Of a DNA stretch of 22,853 nucleotides, positions 7,427 to 15,440 are shown piece by piece. The translations under genes and the position numbers were made by a program. The notes below the pieces were generated by a model. It had not been told where the DNA came from, did not search any database, and worked only from the letters and a program-made list of their open reading frames with translations. Source of the DNA: Burkholderiales bacterium (GTDB lineage Bacteria > Pseudomonadota > Gammaproteobacteria > Burkholderiales > Usitatibacteraceae); the NCBI GenBank assembly GCA_017880705.1, contig JADGRS010000009.1:1-22853 (forward strand), in the 5' to 3' direction. Each line of letters begins with the position of its first letter. Within the stretch, counting starts at the first letter, position 1.

Positions 7427-10046
7427 CGACGTTCACCAGTCGGCCGGGGACGACGACCACCTTCTTCGGCGTTTGCCCGGCCGCGAACTTCACGACAGCT
7501 TCGTGCGCCATCGCGGCCGCGGCGATCTGGTCGCGGCTCGCCGTCGTGCTCACGTGGATGTGGCCGCGCAACTTGCCGTTCACCTGCACCACGAGCTCGA
7601 TCGAGTCCTGCACCAGCGCCGCCGCGTCCACCGAGGGCCACGGCTGGTCGATGAGCTCGGTGCCGGGGCGCAGCTCGCGCCACAGCGCCGTGGCGATGTG
7701 CGGCACGATGGGCGAGAGGAGGAGAACCGCGTCCTCGAGGACCTCCTGCGCGACGGCGCGCGCCACGGGGCTGCGCTCCTTCAGCGTCTCGAAGAGATTC
7801 AGCATCTCCCGCACGGCGGCGATGGCGGTGTTGAACTGCAGGCGCCGGCCGTAGTCGTCGCCGACTTTCTCGATCGTCCTGTGGAGCTTGAGGCGCAACG
7901 CCTTGAGCTCCGAGGTGAGCTCGCCTTCGTGATAGCGCGCGACGATTCCAGGCGTCACCTGCTCGTACACCAGCGCCCAGAGTCCGCGCAGGAACTTGAA
8001 AGAACCGGCCACGCTCTGATCGGACCAGATCATCGTGTCCGTCGGCGGGTTCGCCTGCATCACGTAGAAGCGCGACGTGTCCGCGCCGTACTTCTCGACC
8101 ATTTCCTGCGGATCGACGCCGTTTCTCTTCGACTTCGACATCGTGCCGAGGCCTTCGTACTCGATCGCGGAGCCGTCGGACTTCAGCTTCGCGCCGGCGA
8201 TCTTGCCCTCCGCGTCCGCCGTCGTCTCGACCTCGTCGGGGGCGAAATACTCGACGCCACCCGTCCCCGCGCGCCGCGAGAAGATGTGGTTGAGCACCAT
8301 GCCCTGGGTGAGCAGGTTCGCGAACGGCTCGTCGATCTTCACCAGCCCGAGATCGCGCATCGCCTTCGTCCAGAAGCGCGCGTAGAGCAGGTGCAGGATC
8401 GCGTGCTCGATTCCGCCGATGTACATGTCGAGCGGCATCCAGTATTGCGCGCGCTCGTCGACCATCGTGCTCGCGTCGGGACACGCGTAGCGCATGAAGT
8501 ACCACGACGAATCGACGAAGGTGTCCAGGGTGTCCGTGTCGCGCTTCGCGGGGCCGGCGCACTTCGGGCACTTCGTCTCGTAGAAGGAAGGCGTCTTCGC
8601 GAGCGGGCTGCCGGTGCCGTCGGGCACGAGGTCCTCGGGAAGCTTCACCGGCAGCTGGTCGTCCGGGACGCCGACGTCGCCGCATTTCGGGCATTGCACG
8701 ATCGGGATGGGCGTCCCCCAGTAGCGCTGGCGAGAGATGCCCCAATCGCGAAGGCGGTACTGGACGCGCTTCCTTCCGAGCCCCGCCTTTTCCAGCGCGG
8801 TTGCGACCGCTTCGATCGCGGCCGCCTGCGTCAATCCATCGTATGGGCCGGAGTCGACGTTGCGCCCCGGCTCTTCGTACCACGCCTCCCAGGCGTCGAG
8901 CGAATAGGGTTTTCCCTCGACGTCGATCACCTGCTTGATGGGGAGGCGGTACTTCTTCGCAAAGGCGAAATCGCGTTCGTCGTGCCCGGGCACCGCCATC
9001 ACCGCGCCTTCGCCGTAGCCCATGAGCACGTAGTTGCCGACCCAGACCTCGATCTTCTCGTCCGTGAACGGATGGCGCACGAACAGACCCGTGGCCATCC
9101 CCTTCTTCTCCATCGTCGCGATCTCGGCTTCCTGCACGCCGCCTTTCCTGCACTCCTCGATGAACGCGGCGAGCGCCGCATTTCCCTTGGCGGCCTCGGC
9201 CGCCAGCGGATGCTCCGCGGCGACGGCCGCGAACGTGATTCCCATGATCGTGTCGGCACGCGTGGTGAAGACCTTGAGACCCGGTGGCTTGACGGTTCCA
9301 TCGGGGTGGCGGTCCGCCATGCGGCGCGCGGTCTCGGCTTCGTAGGGCAGCGTGAACTCGACGCCCTCGCTCCTGCCGATCCAGTTGCGCTGCATCTGCT
9401 TCACCTGCTCGGGCCAGCCGAGGCCGTCGAGCGAATCGAGGAGCTCGTCGGCGTATTGCGTGATGCGCATGTACCACATCGGGATCTCGCGCTTCTCGAT
9501 GACGGCCCCGGTGCGCCAGCCGCGGCCGTCGATCACCTGCTCGTTCGCGAGCACGGTCATGTCGGCTGGATCCCAGTTCACCACGCCGGTCTTCTTGTAG
9601 ACGAGGCCCTTCTCCCAGAGGCGCAGGAAGAACCACTGGCTCCATCGATAGTAGGCGGGAGAGCAGGTCGCGATCTCGCGCGTCCAGTCGATCGCCCAGC
9701 CCATCGCCTGGCACTGCTGCTTCATGTACGCGATGTTGTCCCACGTCCACTTCGCGGGCGGCACCTTGTTCGCGATCGCGGCGTTCTCCGCGGGCAGTCC
9801 GAACGCGTCCCAGCCCATCGGCATGAGCGCGTTGAAGCCCTTCATGCGCATGAAGTGATACAGCGCGTCGTTGATCGTGTAGTTGCGCACGTGCCCCATG
9901 TGCAGCTTGCCCGACGGATATGGGAGCATCGACACCACGTAGTACTTCGGCTTGGGCGACGCGTCGGGCGCCGCGAAGGCGCGCGTCTCGGCCCATCGCT
10001 TTTGGACGCCGGGCTCGACCGCCTTCGGGTGATATTGGGAATCCAT
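7419..10046 (-). CDS. leuS: Leucyl-tRNA synthetase
   Basis: Class I aminoacyl-tRNA synthetase charging tRNA-Leu. The 875-residue length is standard. Visible landmarks are [18 protein letters not shown] with HMGH at residues 49-52, the CP1 editing domain (about 220-415), a Cys-rich region [14 protein letters not shown] and [20 protein letters not shown] (about 450-515), the [11 protein letters not shown] loop at ~636 (KMSKS-type, with Met-Ser-Lys-Ser here), and a C-terminal VNGKLRG domain. It starts with ATG and is the first gene of the leftward run. A TATAAT-like -10 lies 38 nt upstream. Its 3' end overlaps lptE. Confidence 0.98.
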   Translation of the reverse strand: MDSQYHPKAVEPGVQKRWAETRAFAAPDASPKPKYYVVSMLPYPSGKLHMGHVRNYTINDALYHFMRMKGFNALMPMGWDAFGLPAENAAIANKVPPAKWTWDNIAYMKQQCQAMGWAIDWTREIATCSPAYYRWSQWFFLRLWEKGLVYKKTGVVNWDPADMTVLANEQVIDGRGWRTGAVIEKREIPMWYMRITQYADELLDSLDGLGWPEQVKQMQRNWIGRSEGVEFTLPYEAETARRMADRHPDGTVKPPGLKVFTTRADTIMGITFAAVAAEHPLAAEAAKGNAALAAFIEECRKGGVQEAEIATMEKKGMATGLFVRHPFTDEKIEVWVGNYVLMGYGEGAVMAVPGHDERDFAFAKKYRLPIKQVIDVEGKPYSLDAWEAWYEEPGRNVDSGPYDGLTQAAAIEAVATALEKAGLGRKRVQYRLRDWGISRQRYWGTPIPIVQCPKCGDVGVPDDQLPVKLPEDLVPDGTGSPLAKTPSFYETKCPKCAGPAKRDTDTLDTFVDSSWYFMRYACPDASTMVDERAQYWMPLDMYIGGIEHAILHLLYARFWTKAMRDLGLVKIDEPFANLLTQGMVLNHIFSRRAGTGGVEYFAPDEVETTADAEGKIAGAKLKSDGSAIEYEGLGTMSKSKRNGVDPQEMVEKYGADTSRFYVMQANPPTDTMIWSDQSVAGSFKFLRGLWALVYEQVTPGIVARYHEGELTSELKALRLKLHRTIEKVGDDYGRRLQFNTAIAAVREMLNLFETLKERSPVARAVAQEVLEDAVLLLSPIVPHIATALWRELRPGTELIDQPWPSVDAAALVQDSIELVVQVNGKLRGHIHVSTTASRDQIAAAAMAHEAVVKFAAGQTPKKVVVVPGRLVNVVV

Positions 10047-10084
10047 GGGGAAGCGTCGCGAGTGGCGCGGGAATCGAGTTTGAA

Positions 10085-10090
10085 ATTATA
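10085..10090 (-). promoter_or_regulatory. Candidate -10 box for the leuS operon
   Basis: On the minus strand the hexamer is a perfect TATAAT, 38 nt before the leuS ATG, in the otherwise GC-rich 164-nt gap between divergent leuS and the FecR-domain gene. A matching -35 is weak: TTGTCG lies only 13 nt upstream. Transcription would start near 10078. No clear promoter is visible for the rightward gene, apart from a lone TTGACG near 10117. Confidence 0.5.
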
Positions 10091-10200
10091 GCAGGCGAGG
10101 TTCCGACAAACCCTTGATTTGACGCGCAGTCTCGGGCATTTTCGGAGGCTCTTGCATCCGCGCCGGGCGCTCGCGCGTAATCAGCCCGTAACCGCACGAC

Positions 10201-10205
10201 GGAGG
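10201..10205 (+). promoter_or_regulatory. Shine-Dalgarno GGAGG setting a TTG start
   Basis: GGAGG lies 5 nt before the TTG at 10211. The frame downstream begins MKTIAISLALASLL, a good signal peptide, so this ribosome-binding site decides the TTG as start. No in-frame ATG precedes the mature domain. Confidence 0.75.
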
Positions 10206-10210
10206 TCCCA

Positions 10211-11065
10211 TTGAAAACAATCGCCATTTCCCTCGCGCTCGCGTCGCTTCTCGCCCCCACGGCAGGGGTCTGCGCCCCACCCGCCGTCGTCGAGGCCGTA
10301 CAGTTTCCCGCGTGGCTCGAGCGCGGCGGCAATGCCGTTCCCCTCACGCCGGGGACCGTGCTGCAGGCGCAGGATCGCCTGCGCACCGGCGGCAACGCCC
10401 GCGTGCAGCTGAAGCTTCCCGAAGGCAGCGCCGTGAAGCTCGGCGAGAACGCGCAGTTCGTGTTCGAGAAAGCCGAGGACAAGGGAATCTTCCGTGCGAC
10501 GCTCTCGGTGCTGAGCGGCGCCTTCCGCTTCACCACCGACGTGCTGCGCAAGGGCCAGAAGCGCGACATCGCCATCAAGGTGCAGAACGTCACCGCGGGG
10601 ATTCGCGGCACCGACCTCTGGGGCAAGTCGACCGGCGAACGCGATCTCGTGTGCCTCCTCGAAGGCAAGATCAGCGTGGGCGCCGAGGGCCATCCGACGG
10701 TCACGCTCGACCAGAGGCTCGATTTCTACCAGAAGCCGCGCGGGGGCGAGCCCGCGGTCGCGAAGGTCGACGAGGAGCAGATCGCCAAGTGGTCGCAGGA
10801 GACGGAGATCGCGACGAACGGGCCCGCCGCGCGTGCGGGCGGCAAGTGGACCGTGCGCGTGGCCACCTATCGCGCGCGCGATGGAGCGCTTTTCCTCAAC
10901 CGGGTGCTGCGCGCGAACGGCTATCCGTCGGAGGTGGTGCCATTCGAGAAACTGCATGCCGTGCAGGTCACGGGCCTCGCGGGCGAGGACGAGGCGCGCG
11001 CCCTGATGGCGAACCTGCGCGGCGTGAAGGGCGTCGAAATCCCGATCCTCGTCGTGCCCCAATGA
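10211..11065 (+). CDS. Secreted FecR-domain protein with SPOR-like C-terminus
   Basis: A 284-residue protein starting at TTG. Residues 1-22 form a signal peptide (MKTIAISLALASLLAPTAG), so it is probably periplasmic. Residues ~40-165 look like a FecR-type beta domain: the block NAVPLTPGTVLQAQDRLRTG, then VQLKLPEGSAVKLGENAQ, SGAFRF and VTAGIRGTDLWG. Such domains are often found in envelope proteins unrelated to iron sensing. Residues ~207-284 (GGKWTVRVATYRARDGALFL to the end) resemble a SPOR peptidoglycan-binding repeat. It is monocistronic in appearance, divergent from leuS, and followed by an intrinsic terminator. Nothing points to a partner sigma factor, so a classical FecR signalling role is unlikely. 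The exact function is unknown. Confidence 0.8.
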   Translation: MKTIAISLALASLLAPTAGVCAPPAVVEAVQFPAWLERGGNAVPLTPGTVLQAQDRLRTGGNARVQLKLPEGSAVKLGENAQFVFEKAEDKGIFRATLSVLSGAFRFTTDVLRKGQKRDIAIKVQNVTAGIRGTDLWGKSTGERDLVCLLEGKISVGAEGHPTVTLDQRLDFYQKPRGGEPAVAKVDEEQIAKWSQETEIATNGPAARAGGKWTVRVATYRARDGALFLNRVLRANGYPSEVVPFEKLHAVQVTGLAGEDEARALMANLRGVKGVEIPILVVPQ

Positions 11066-11090
11066 TTCCGGGGAACTTCGACCGCTGACG

Positions 11091-11175
11091 GATTGTCTGG
11101 ATATTGTCTTGCCTTCGTGGCGAGACATGGCAGTAGGGCAGACAGTTGGGGGCGCGCGATGCGCCCTCTTTTTTT
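11091..11175 (+). ncRNA. Candidate structured RNA ending in an intrinsic terminator
   Basis: By eye this stretch folds well. An outer stem pairs 11091-11099 with 11139-11147 (9 pairs including three G-U at or near its outer end). Inside it a hairpin pairs 11105-11113 with 11119-11127 (9 pairs, one G-U) around a UUCGU loop, leaving an 11-nt unpaired 3' strand TGGCAGTAGGG. The terminator hairpin follows at once. It may be a small RNA, a 3'-UTR-derived RNA of the FecR-domain gene, or an attenuator before the helicase gene. No promoter is clearly visible and I do not recognise a known RNA family. Confidence 0.4.
11150..11175 (+). terminator. Rho-independent terminator
   Basis: Stem GGGCGC (11150-11155), loop GCGAT, stem GCGCCC (11161-11166), followed by TCTTTTTTT. 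It is placed 84 nt after the FecR-domain gene and about 95 nt before the helicase gene, so it separates the two. The rest of the gap (11176-11269) holds a TTGACG at 11179 with no convincing -10 at the right spacing. Confidence 0.85.
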
Positions 11176-11269
11176 GAATTGACGCTGCCACGCGCTCCCT
11201 TTTCCCGGAAAATCGAGGGTTCCGGCCAGGTTTGAAAAGAGTCGCGTCCGACGCCACGTTCCCGCTGCA

Positions 11270-14200
11270 ATGCCCGATATCCTCGCCAACCTCAATCCCG
11301 AGCAGCACAAGGCCGTCACCCTCCCGCGCGAATCCGCTCTCATCCTGGCGGGCGCGGGCAGCGGCAAGACGCGCGTGCTCACCACGCGCATCGCGCACCT
11401 CATCCAGAGCGGCGAGGCGAGCCCCGCCGGCATCCTCGCGGTCACGTTCACCAACAAGGCGGCGCGCGAGATGCTCACGCGCCTTTCGGCGATGCTGCCG
11501 ATCAACACGCGCGGAATGTGGGTCGGCACGTTCCACGGGCTCTGCAACCGGATGCTGCGCGCGCATCATCGCGACGCGGGGCTGCCGCAGCTCTTCCAGA
11601 TCCTCGATTCGGGCGACCAGCAGTCGCTCATCAAGCGCCTCGCGAAGGCGCAGGGGCTCGACGAGGAGAAATTTCCGCCGCGCCAGCTGCAGAACTTCAT
11701 CAACAACTGCAAGGAAGCGGGGCTGCGCCCGAACGCGGTCGAGGCGGGCGACGAATTCACGCGCCGCATGGTCGCCTTCTATGCCGACTACGACGCGCAG
11801 TGCAACCGCGAGGGCGTGGTCGATTTCGCCGAGCTGCTGCTGCGCACCTTCGAAGTGCTCGCGAACAATCTCAACCTGCTGCAGCACTACCAAAGCCGCT
11901 TCCGCTACATCCTCGTCGACGAGTTCCAGGACACGAACAAGCTGCAGTACAAGTGGATCAAGATGCTCGCGGGAACGAACGGCTGCGTCTTCGCGGTGGG
12001 GGACGACGATCAATGCCTGCCCGCGGGAACGCAGATCACGATGGCGGACGGCTCGTTGAAGCCCATCGAGGCGATCCACGCGGGCGATCGAATCCTCTCC
12101 TGCTATGGCTCAGGGGATTTTCGTCCGGCCACGGTCGCGCGAACTCACGGCAGCGCGGCGAAGGGTGACCTCGTCGAAATCCGTAGCCGCTCCGGAAAGC
12201 GCCTTGTGAGCACGCCGGAGCACACGCACTTCGCCGGCTATGTCCTGGGGGAAACTCCGCAGATGTACTTCACGTACCTCATGCACAAGCGGGGGATCGG
12301 CTATCGATTGGGAACGTCGTGCGTCTACACCAAGGGCCAGGCGAAGCCCAAGGTCGGCTTCAAGCTGCGTTCGGTTCAGGAGCATGCGGACGCAACGTGG
12401 ATCGTGGTTACCCACGCGAGCGAAAACGAGGCGCGTTTCGATGAAATCGCGCTGTCCCTGAAGTATGGGATCCCGACGTTGCCCTTCGTTCCCCCCGTCG
12501 GAGGATCCATAAAGGGGCTCGTTCACGATGCCGAGCTCATCGCGCGCCTGTACCGGGAAGTCGACAGTGGATCCGGCGCTCGACGCCTCATGAGCGACCG
12601 CGGCTTGCGCGAGGACGAACCCCACCACGTTGCGATGTCCCGCGACTCGAATGGGCACAACGTGGTGGTGACTCTTTGCGGCGATCGTCGGGGAGCGAGT
12701 CCCATGCACCGCGTATGCGCGGCCGGAAACGATCCTGCGCGCAGGAAGGCCCTTGTGGACGCGGGCTTCAGCGTCCGCCCCGCGAAGAGAGGCTCGGATA
12801 GCTGGCGCTTCGAGACCGCTCGCAAGGATTACGGCGAAGTGATGGCGCTCGCCGAGAGAGCATGCGACGTCCTCGACGGCAGGATCGTCCTGCGCGCGAA
12901 TCTCCATGGGCGATCGCTGCCGTTCGTCCGTGCGGGTTCGATGAAGCCAGGAATGGCGATGATCGCCGGTGACGGCGCGCTCGATATCGTGGAAAGCGTC
13001 CGCCGAATTCCCGGAGAGCGCCGCAAGGTGTTCGACATCGATGTGTTCCCGACGCACAACTACATCGCCGGCGGCCTCGTGACGCACAACTCGATCTACC
13101 GCTTTCGCGGAGCCGAGGTCGGCAACATGAACGAGTTCGTGCGCGACTTCGACGTGAAGGAAGTCGTGAAGCTCGAGCAGAACTACCGCTCCCAGGGCCA
13201 TATCCTCGACGCGGCGAACGCGATCATCGCGCAGAACAAGGCGCGCCTGGGCAAGAACCTGTGGACGGCCGAGGGAAAGGGCGAGCCGCTGCGGGTCTAC
13301 GCCGCCGCCAACGACGACGAGGAGGCGCGCTTCATCGTCGACGAGGTGAAGGCGCTGCATCGCGAGGGGATGGCGCTGTCGGACATGGCGCTCCTCTATC
13401 GCTCCAACGCGCAGTCGCGCATCCTCGAGCACGCGCTCTTCCGCGCGGGCCTCGCCTATCGCGTCTACGGGGGCTTGCGATTCTTCGAGCGCCAGGAAGT
13501 GAAGCACGCGTTGGCATACCTGCGCCTCGCCGCCAATCCCGACGACGACACCGCATTCTCGCGCGTCGTGAATTTCCCCCCGCGCGGGATCGGCGCGCGT
13601 TCCGTCGAGCAGCTCCAGGAAGCAGGCGAGCGCGGCATGGGCAGCCTCATGCACGTGGCGCGCGCGGGGATCGTCACGGGGCGAAGCGGCGCGGCGATCG
13701 CGCAATTCATCGCGGTGATCGATGCGCTTCGCAATTCCGCCGAGACGCTGGCGCTCGCGGAGCTCATCGAGGAGGCGCTCGACAAGAGCCGCTTGAAGGA
13801 TCACTACGCCGCCGAGAAGGACGGGCAGGACCGCCTCGAGAACCTGCACGAGCTCATCAACGCGGCGGCGCTCTTCGCCGAGGATTTCGAGCACGGCCTC
13901 GAGCCCGCGGGCGAGGCGCAGGAGGACGTCGCCGACATCGCGGGCACGCCCGAGCAGCAGATCCTCGCGGGCTTCCTCTCCCACGCGAGCCTCGAGGCCG
14001 GCGAGCGCGAGGCCGCCGCGGGCCAGGACGCGCTGCAGCTCATGACGGTGCACTCGGCGAAGGGGCTCGAGTTCTCGGCGGTCTTCATGTCGGGCCTCGA
14101 AGAGGGCCTCTTCCCGCACGAGAACAGCATGCTCGAGGACGGCGGCATCGAGGAGGAGCGCCGCCTCATGTACGTCGCGATCACTCGGGCGCGCAAGCGC

Positions 14201-14653
14201 CTTTATCTCTCCTATGCGGGAAGCCGCATGCTGCACGGCCAGCCCCGCTACGGCATCGTCTCGCGCTTCGTCGAGGAGATCCCGCCCCAGCTCTGCAAGT
14301 GGATCGTGCTGCCGGAGCGCCAGTTCGAGCATCGCGCGCAGGGCGCGTTCTTCGGCGGCTACCAGGACCGCGGGCAACGCGGCGCGGGCTCGGGGGGCTG
14401 GTCTTCCGGGGGAGGCCGCGCGCCGGCCGCGGATCCGAATCGCTACAAGAGCGCGCAGCGCTCGAACTTCGAGATGAAGCGCCCCGACGAGCATCCCTTC
14501 GCCATCGGCCAGAACGTGCGCCACGCCAAGTTCGGCGACGGGGTCGTCATCGACTTCGAGGGCCGCGGCCTCGACGCGCGTGTGCAGGTGCGCTTCGCGA
14601 CCGAGGGCACCAAGTGGCTCGCGCTCCAGTACGCCAAGCTCTCCGCCGTGTGA
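11270..14653 (+). CDS. uvrD: UvrD/PcrA-family superfamily 1A DNA helicase, intein-containing precursor
   Basis: ATP-dependent 3'-5' DNA helicase of the UvrD/PcrA/Rep group, acting in excision repair, mismatch repair and clearing of stalled forks. The precursor is 1127 residues; removing the 359-residue intein leaves 768, normal for UvrD. Helicase motifs in order: I AGAGSGKT (Lys33), Ia VTFTNKAA, II VDEFQDTN (Asp217, Glu218), III GDDDQ interrupted after Gln248 and resumed as SIYRFRGAE, IV EQNYRS, V MTVHSAKGLEF, VI EEERRLMYVAITRARKR. The C-terminus (HAKFGDGVVIDFEGRG region) resembles the Tudor-like tail of PcrA/UvrD. The ATG start gives a family-like MPDILANLNPEQHKAV. The gene ends within a palindrome that supplies its TGA stop. 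Between UvrD and PcrA naming I follow the proteobacterial convention. Confidence 0.95.
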   Translation: MPDILANLNPEQHKAVTLPRESALILAGAGSGKTRVLTTRIAHLIQSGEASPAGILAVTFTNKAAREMLTRLSAMLPINTRGMWVGTFHGLCNRMLRAHHRDAGLPQLFQILDSGDQQSLIKRLAKAQGLDEEKFPPRQLQNFINNCKEAGLRPNAVEAGDEFTRRMVAFYADYDAQCNREGVVDFAELLLRTFEVLANNLNLLQHYQSRFRYILVDEFQDTNKLQYKWIKMLAGTNGCVFAVGDDDQCLPAGTQITMADGSLKPIEAIHAGDRILSCYGSGDFRPATVARTHGSAAKGDLVEIRSRSGKRLVSTPEHTHFAGYVLGETPQMYFTYLMHKRGIGYRLGTSCVYTKGQAKPKVGFKLRSVQEHADATWIVVTHASENEARFDEIALSLKYGIPTLPFVPPVGGSIKGLVHDAELIARLYREVDSGSGARRLMSDRGLREDEPHHVAMSRDSNGHNVVVTLCGDRRGASPMHRVCAAGNDPARRKALVDAGFSVRPAKRGSDSWRFETARKDYGEVMALAERACDVLDGRIVLRANLHGRSLPFVRAGSMKPGMAMIAGDGALDIVESVRRIPGERRKVFDIDVFPTHNYIAGGLVTHNSIYRFRGAEVGNMNEFVRDFDVKEVVKLEQNYRSQGHILDAANAIIAQNKARLGKNLWTAEGKGEPLRVYAAANDDEEARFIVDEVKALHREGMALSDMALLYRSNAQSRILEHALFRAGLAYRVYGGLRFFERQEVKHALAYLRLAANPDDDTAFSRVVNFPPRGIGARSVEQLQEAGERGMGSLMHVARAGIVTGRSGAAIAQFIAVIDALRNSAETLALAELIEEALDKSRLKDHYAAEKDGQDRLENLHELINAAALFAEDFEHGLEPAGEAQEDVADIAGTPEQQILAGFLSHASLEAGEREAAAGQDALQLMTVHSAKGLEFSAVFMSGLEEGLFPHENSMLEDGGIEEERRLMYVAITRARKRLYLSYAGSRMLHGQPRYGIVSRFVEEIPPQLCKWIVLPERQFEHRAQGAFFGGYQDRGQRGAGSGGWSSGGGRAPAADPNRYKSAQRSNFEMKRPDEHPFAIGQNVRHAKFGDGVVIDFEGRGLDARVQVRFATEGTKWLALQYAKLSAV
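12014..13090 (+). other. In-frame intein inserted in helicase motif III
   Basis: A 359-residue protein intron between Gln248 and the Ser that follows it (GDDDQ / SIYRF). Splicing residues are all present: Cys1 in CLPAGTQITMADGSLKPI (block A), TPEH with Thr67 and His70 (block B), the block-F-like VFDIDVFPTHNYIAGG (339-354), and the end LVTHN with penultimate His358 and Asn359, followed by Ser as the +1 extein nucleophile. Joining the flanks restores GDDDQSIYRFRGAE, the uninterrupted motif III, so splicing is expected to be needed for helicase activity. A ~250-residue central region holds no LAGLIDADG or HNH motif. Codon use inside looks less GC-biased than in the helicase, as expected of a mobile element. 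Boundaries are firm; activity is inferred. Confidence 0.95.
12263..12487 (+). other. GIY-YIG-like domain inside the intein (tentative)
   Basis: Intein residues 84-158. The order of elements resembles a GIY-YIG nuclease: a strand YFTYLM (85-90), nine residues from Tyr88 to YRLGTS (Tyr97, Gly100), an arginine followed by a histidine (Arg119, His124) at the usual position of the first helix, a strand WIVVTH (129-134), then a helix with Glu144 ending YGIPT (151-155). The glycine of the GIY triplet is missing, so it may be divergent or inactive. The following intein residues 160-330 look like a separate, unrecognised domain, possibly for DNA recognition. This is a fold guess by eye. Confidence 0.4.
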
Positions 14654-14724
14654 AATTGGTGTCAGGTACGCATTATCGGTGACGGAGTCACCCCTCGATA
14701 ATGCGTACCTGACACCAATTTCAC
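14650..14724. repeat. 75-bp palindromic element holding the stop codons of both convergent genes
   Basis: Perfect 29-nt arms at 14650-14678 and 14696-14724 enclose a 17-nt centre that contains a smaller inverted repeat (GTGAC, 14679-14683 / GTCAC, 14687-14691). Each arm begins GTGA read from outside. The left TGA (14651-14653) is the stop of the helicase gene and the right one (14723-14721, minus strand) is the stop of the BPSS1780-family gene. It can act as a hairpin terminator on either strand, although no long U-tract follows. The arm core GGTGTCAGGTACG resembles, from memory, dispersed palindromes associated with REP-type (RAYT) transposases in betaproteobacteria. Confidence 0.85.
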
Positions 14725-15437
14725 GGCTTGGCTTCGAACACCTCGCGATAACCGGTGTAGGTGCTGATCGCCATCACGGGAAAGGCAACGATCAGGCCCA
14801 GCCACGCCGGAATGGCCGCGAGGAAGAAGATCGCGAAGAGGAGCGCGCCGTAAACGATCATCGTGCCGAAATTGGCGATGGTGGCATAGAGGCTCCAGCG
14901 AATCGCCTCGATCGCGCCCATTCCGTGGAACGCGATGAGGGGCGGAGCGAACCAGACGGCGCTCTTCACGAGCACGATCGCGAAAATCGTCCCCGCGAGG
15001 AGCCACTCCTTGCCGCGAAACGAGTTGACCCATTCGTCGAAGGTTGCCGACTCGCCGACGGGCCCCGACACGGGCAGCCCGAGGAGCCCCGCGGCGAAGA
15101 CGATCGCGAGCACGGCGACCAGGATCAGCACGCCGAGGTTCACCAGCGCGCGTAGGTTGCGCCTGAATCCGGCGAAGAGGTCGGCCATGAGGACGCGCTC
15201 ACCCGCGGCCTGCTTGTAGGCGGCGATCGCGAAGCTCGCGAAGAACACCGGCTGCAGGAAGCTCGACATCGCCTGCCCCACCAGCGGGACCAGTATCAGC
15301 GCGAGCGTGATGACGATCCACGCCGAGCAGAGCGCGATCCACGGGAGCGGCGCCTTGCGGAAGAGCTTGAACGCTTCAGCGATCCACCCGGCCCCGCGCG
15401 CGGCGTCGAGCTCTGCGACCCTGATGTTCGCGTCCAT
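14721..15437 (-). CDS. BPSS1780-family membrane protein, function unknown
   Basis: A 238-residue polytopic inner-membrane protein. The N-terminus contains GAGWIAEAFKLFRKAPLPWI, typical of the family named after Burkholderia BPSS1780. Hydrophobic segments are at about 32-52, 60-75, 97-122, 148-170 and 188-222 (the last long enough for two helices), so five or six membrane passes. There are no catalytic motifs. Its ATG is 3 nt after the thrB stop, so the two are probably co-transcribed, but there is no evident link to threonine synthesis. Its TGA stop is donated by the palindrome at 14650-14724. Confidence 0.85.
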   Translation of the reverse strand: MDANIRVAELDAARGAGWIAEAFKLFRKAPLPWIALCSAWIVITLALILVPLVGQAMSSFLQPVFFASFAIAAYKQAAGERVLMADLFAGFRRNLRALVNLGVLILVAVLAIVFAAGLLGLPVSGPVGESATFDEWVNSFRGKEWLLAGTIFAIVLVKSAVWFAPPLIAFHGMGAIEAIRWSLYATIANFGTMIVYGALLFAIFFLAAIPAWLGLIVAFPVMAISTYTGYREVFEAKP

Positions 15438-15440
15438 CGC

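Noticed and set aside
7170..10091. A 973-codon open frame on the plus strand across lptE and leuS
   Set aside because: It is antisense to leuS, which has complete family motifs. Its translation is Arg/His/Leu/Val-rich with no recognisable domain, the usual artefact of GC-rich codon bias.
10211..11065. FecR anti-sigma factor of an iron-uptake system
   Set aside because: No ECF sigma factor, TonB receptor or inner-membrane anchor; the protein has a cleavable-type signal peptide and a different C-terminus.
11179..11207. TTGACG as a uvrD promoter -35
   Set aside because: No acceptable -10 hexamer lies 15-19 nt downstream; a lone -35-like hexamer is weak evidence.
12014..13090. LAGLIDADG endonuclease in the intein
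   Set aside because: No pair of LAGLIDADG-like helices is visible in the 359 residues.
12110..14524. An 804-codon minus-strand open frame opposite the helicase gene
   Set aside because: Opposite uvrD and its intein; composition is that of reversed GC-rich codons and no motif is seen.
11270..14653. Possibility that the helicase insertion is an ordinary inserted domain or a group I/II intron
   Set aside because: The insertion is in frame, open throughout, and bears all protein-splicing residues at exact boundaries, so an intein explains it better.
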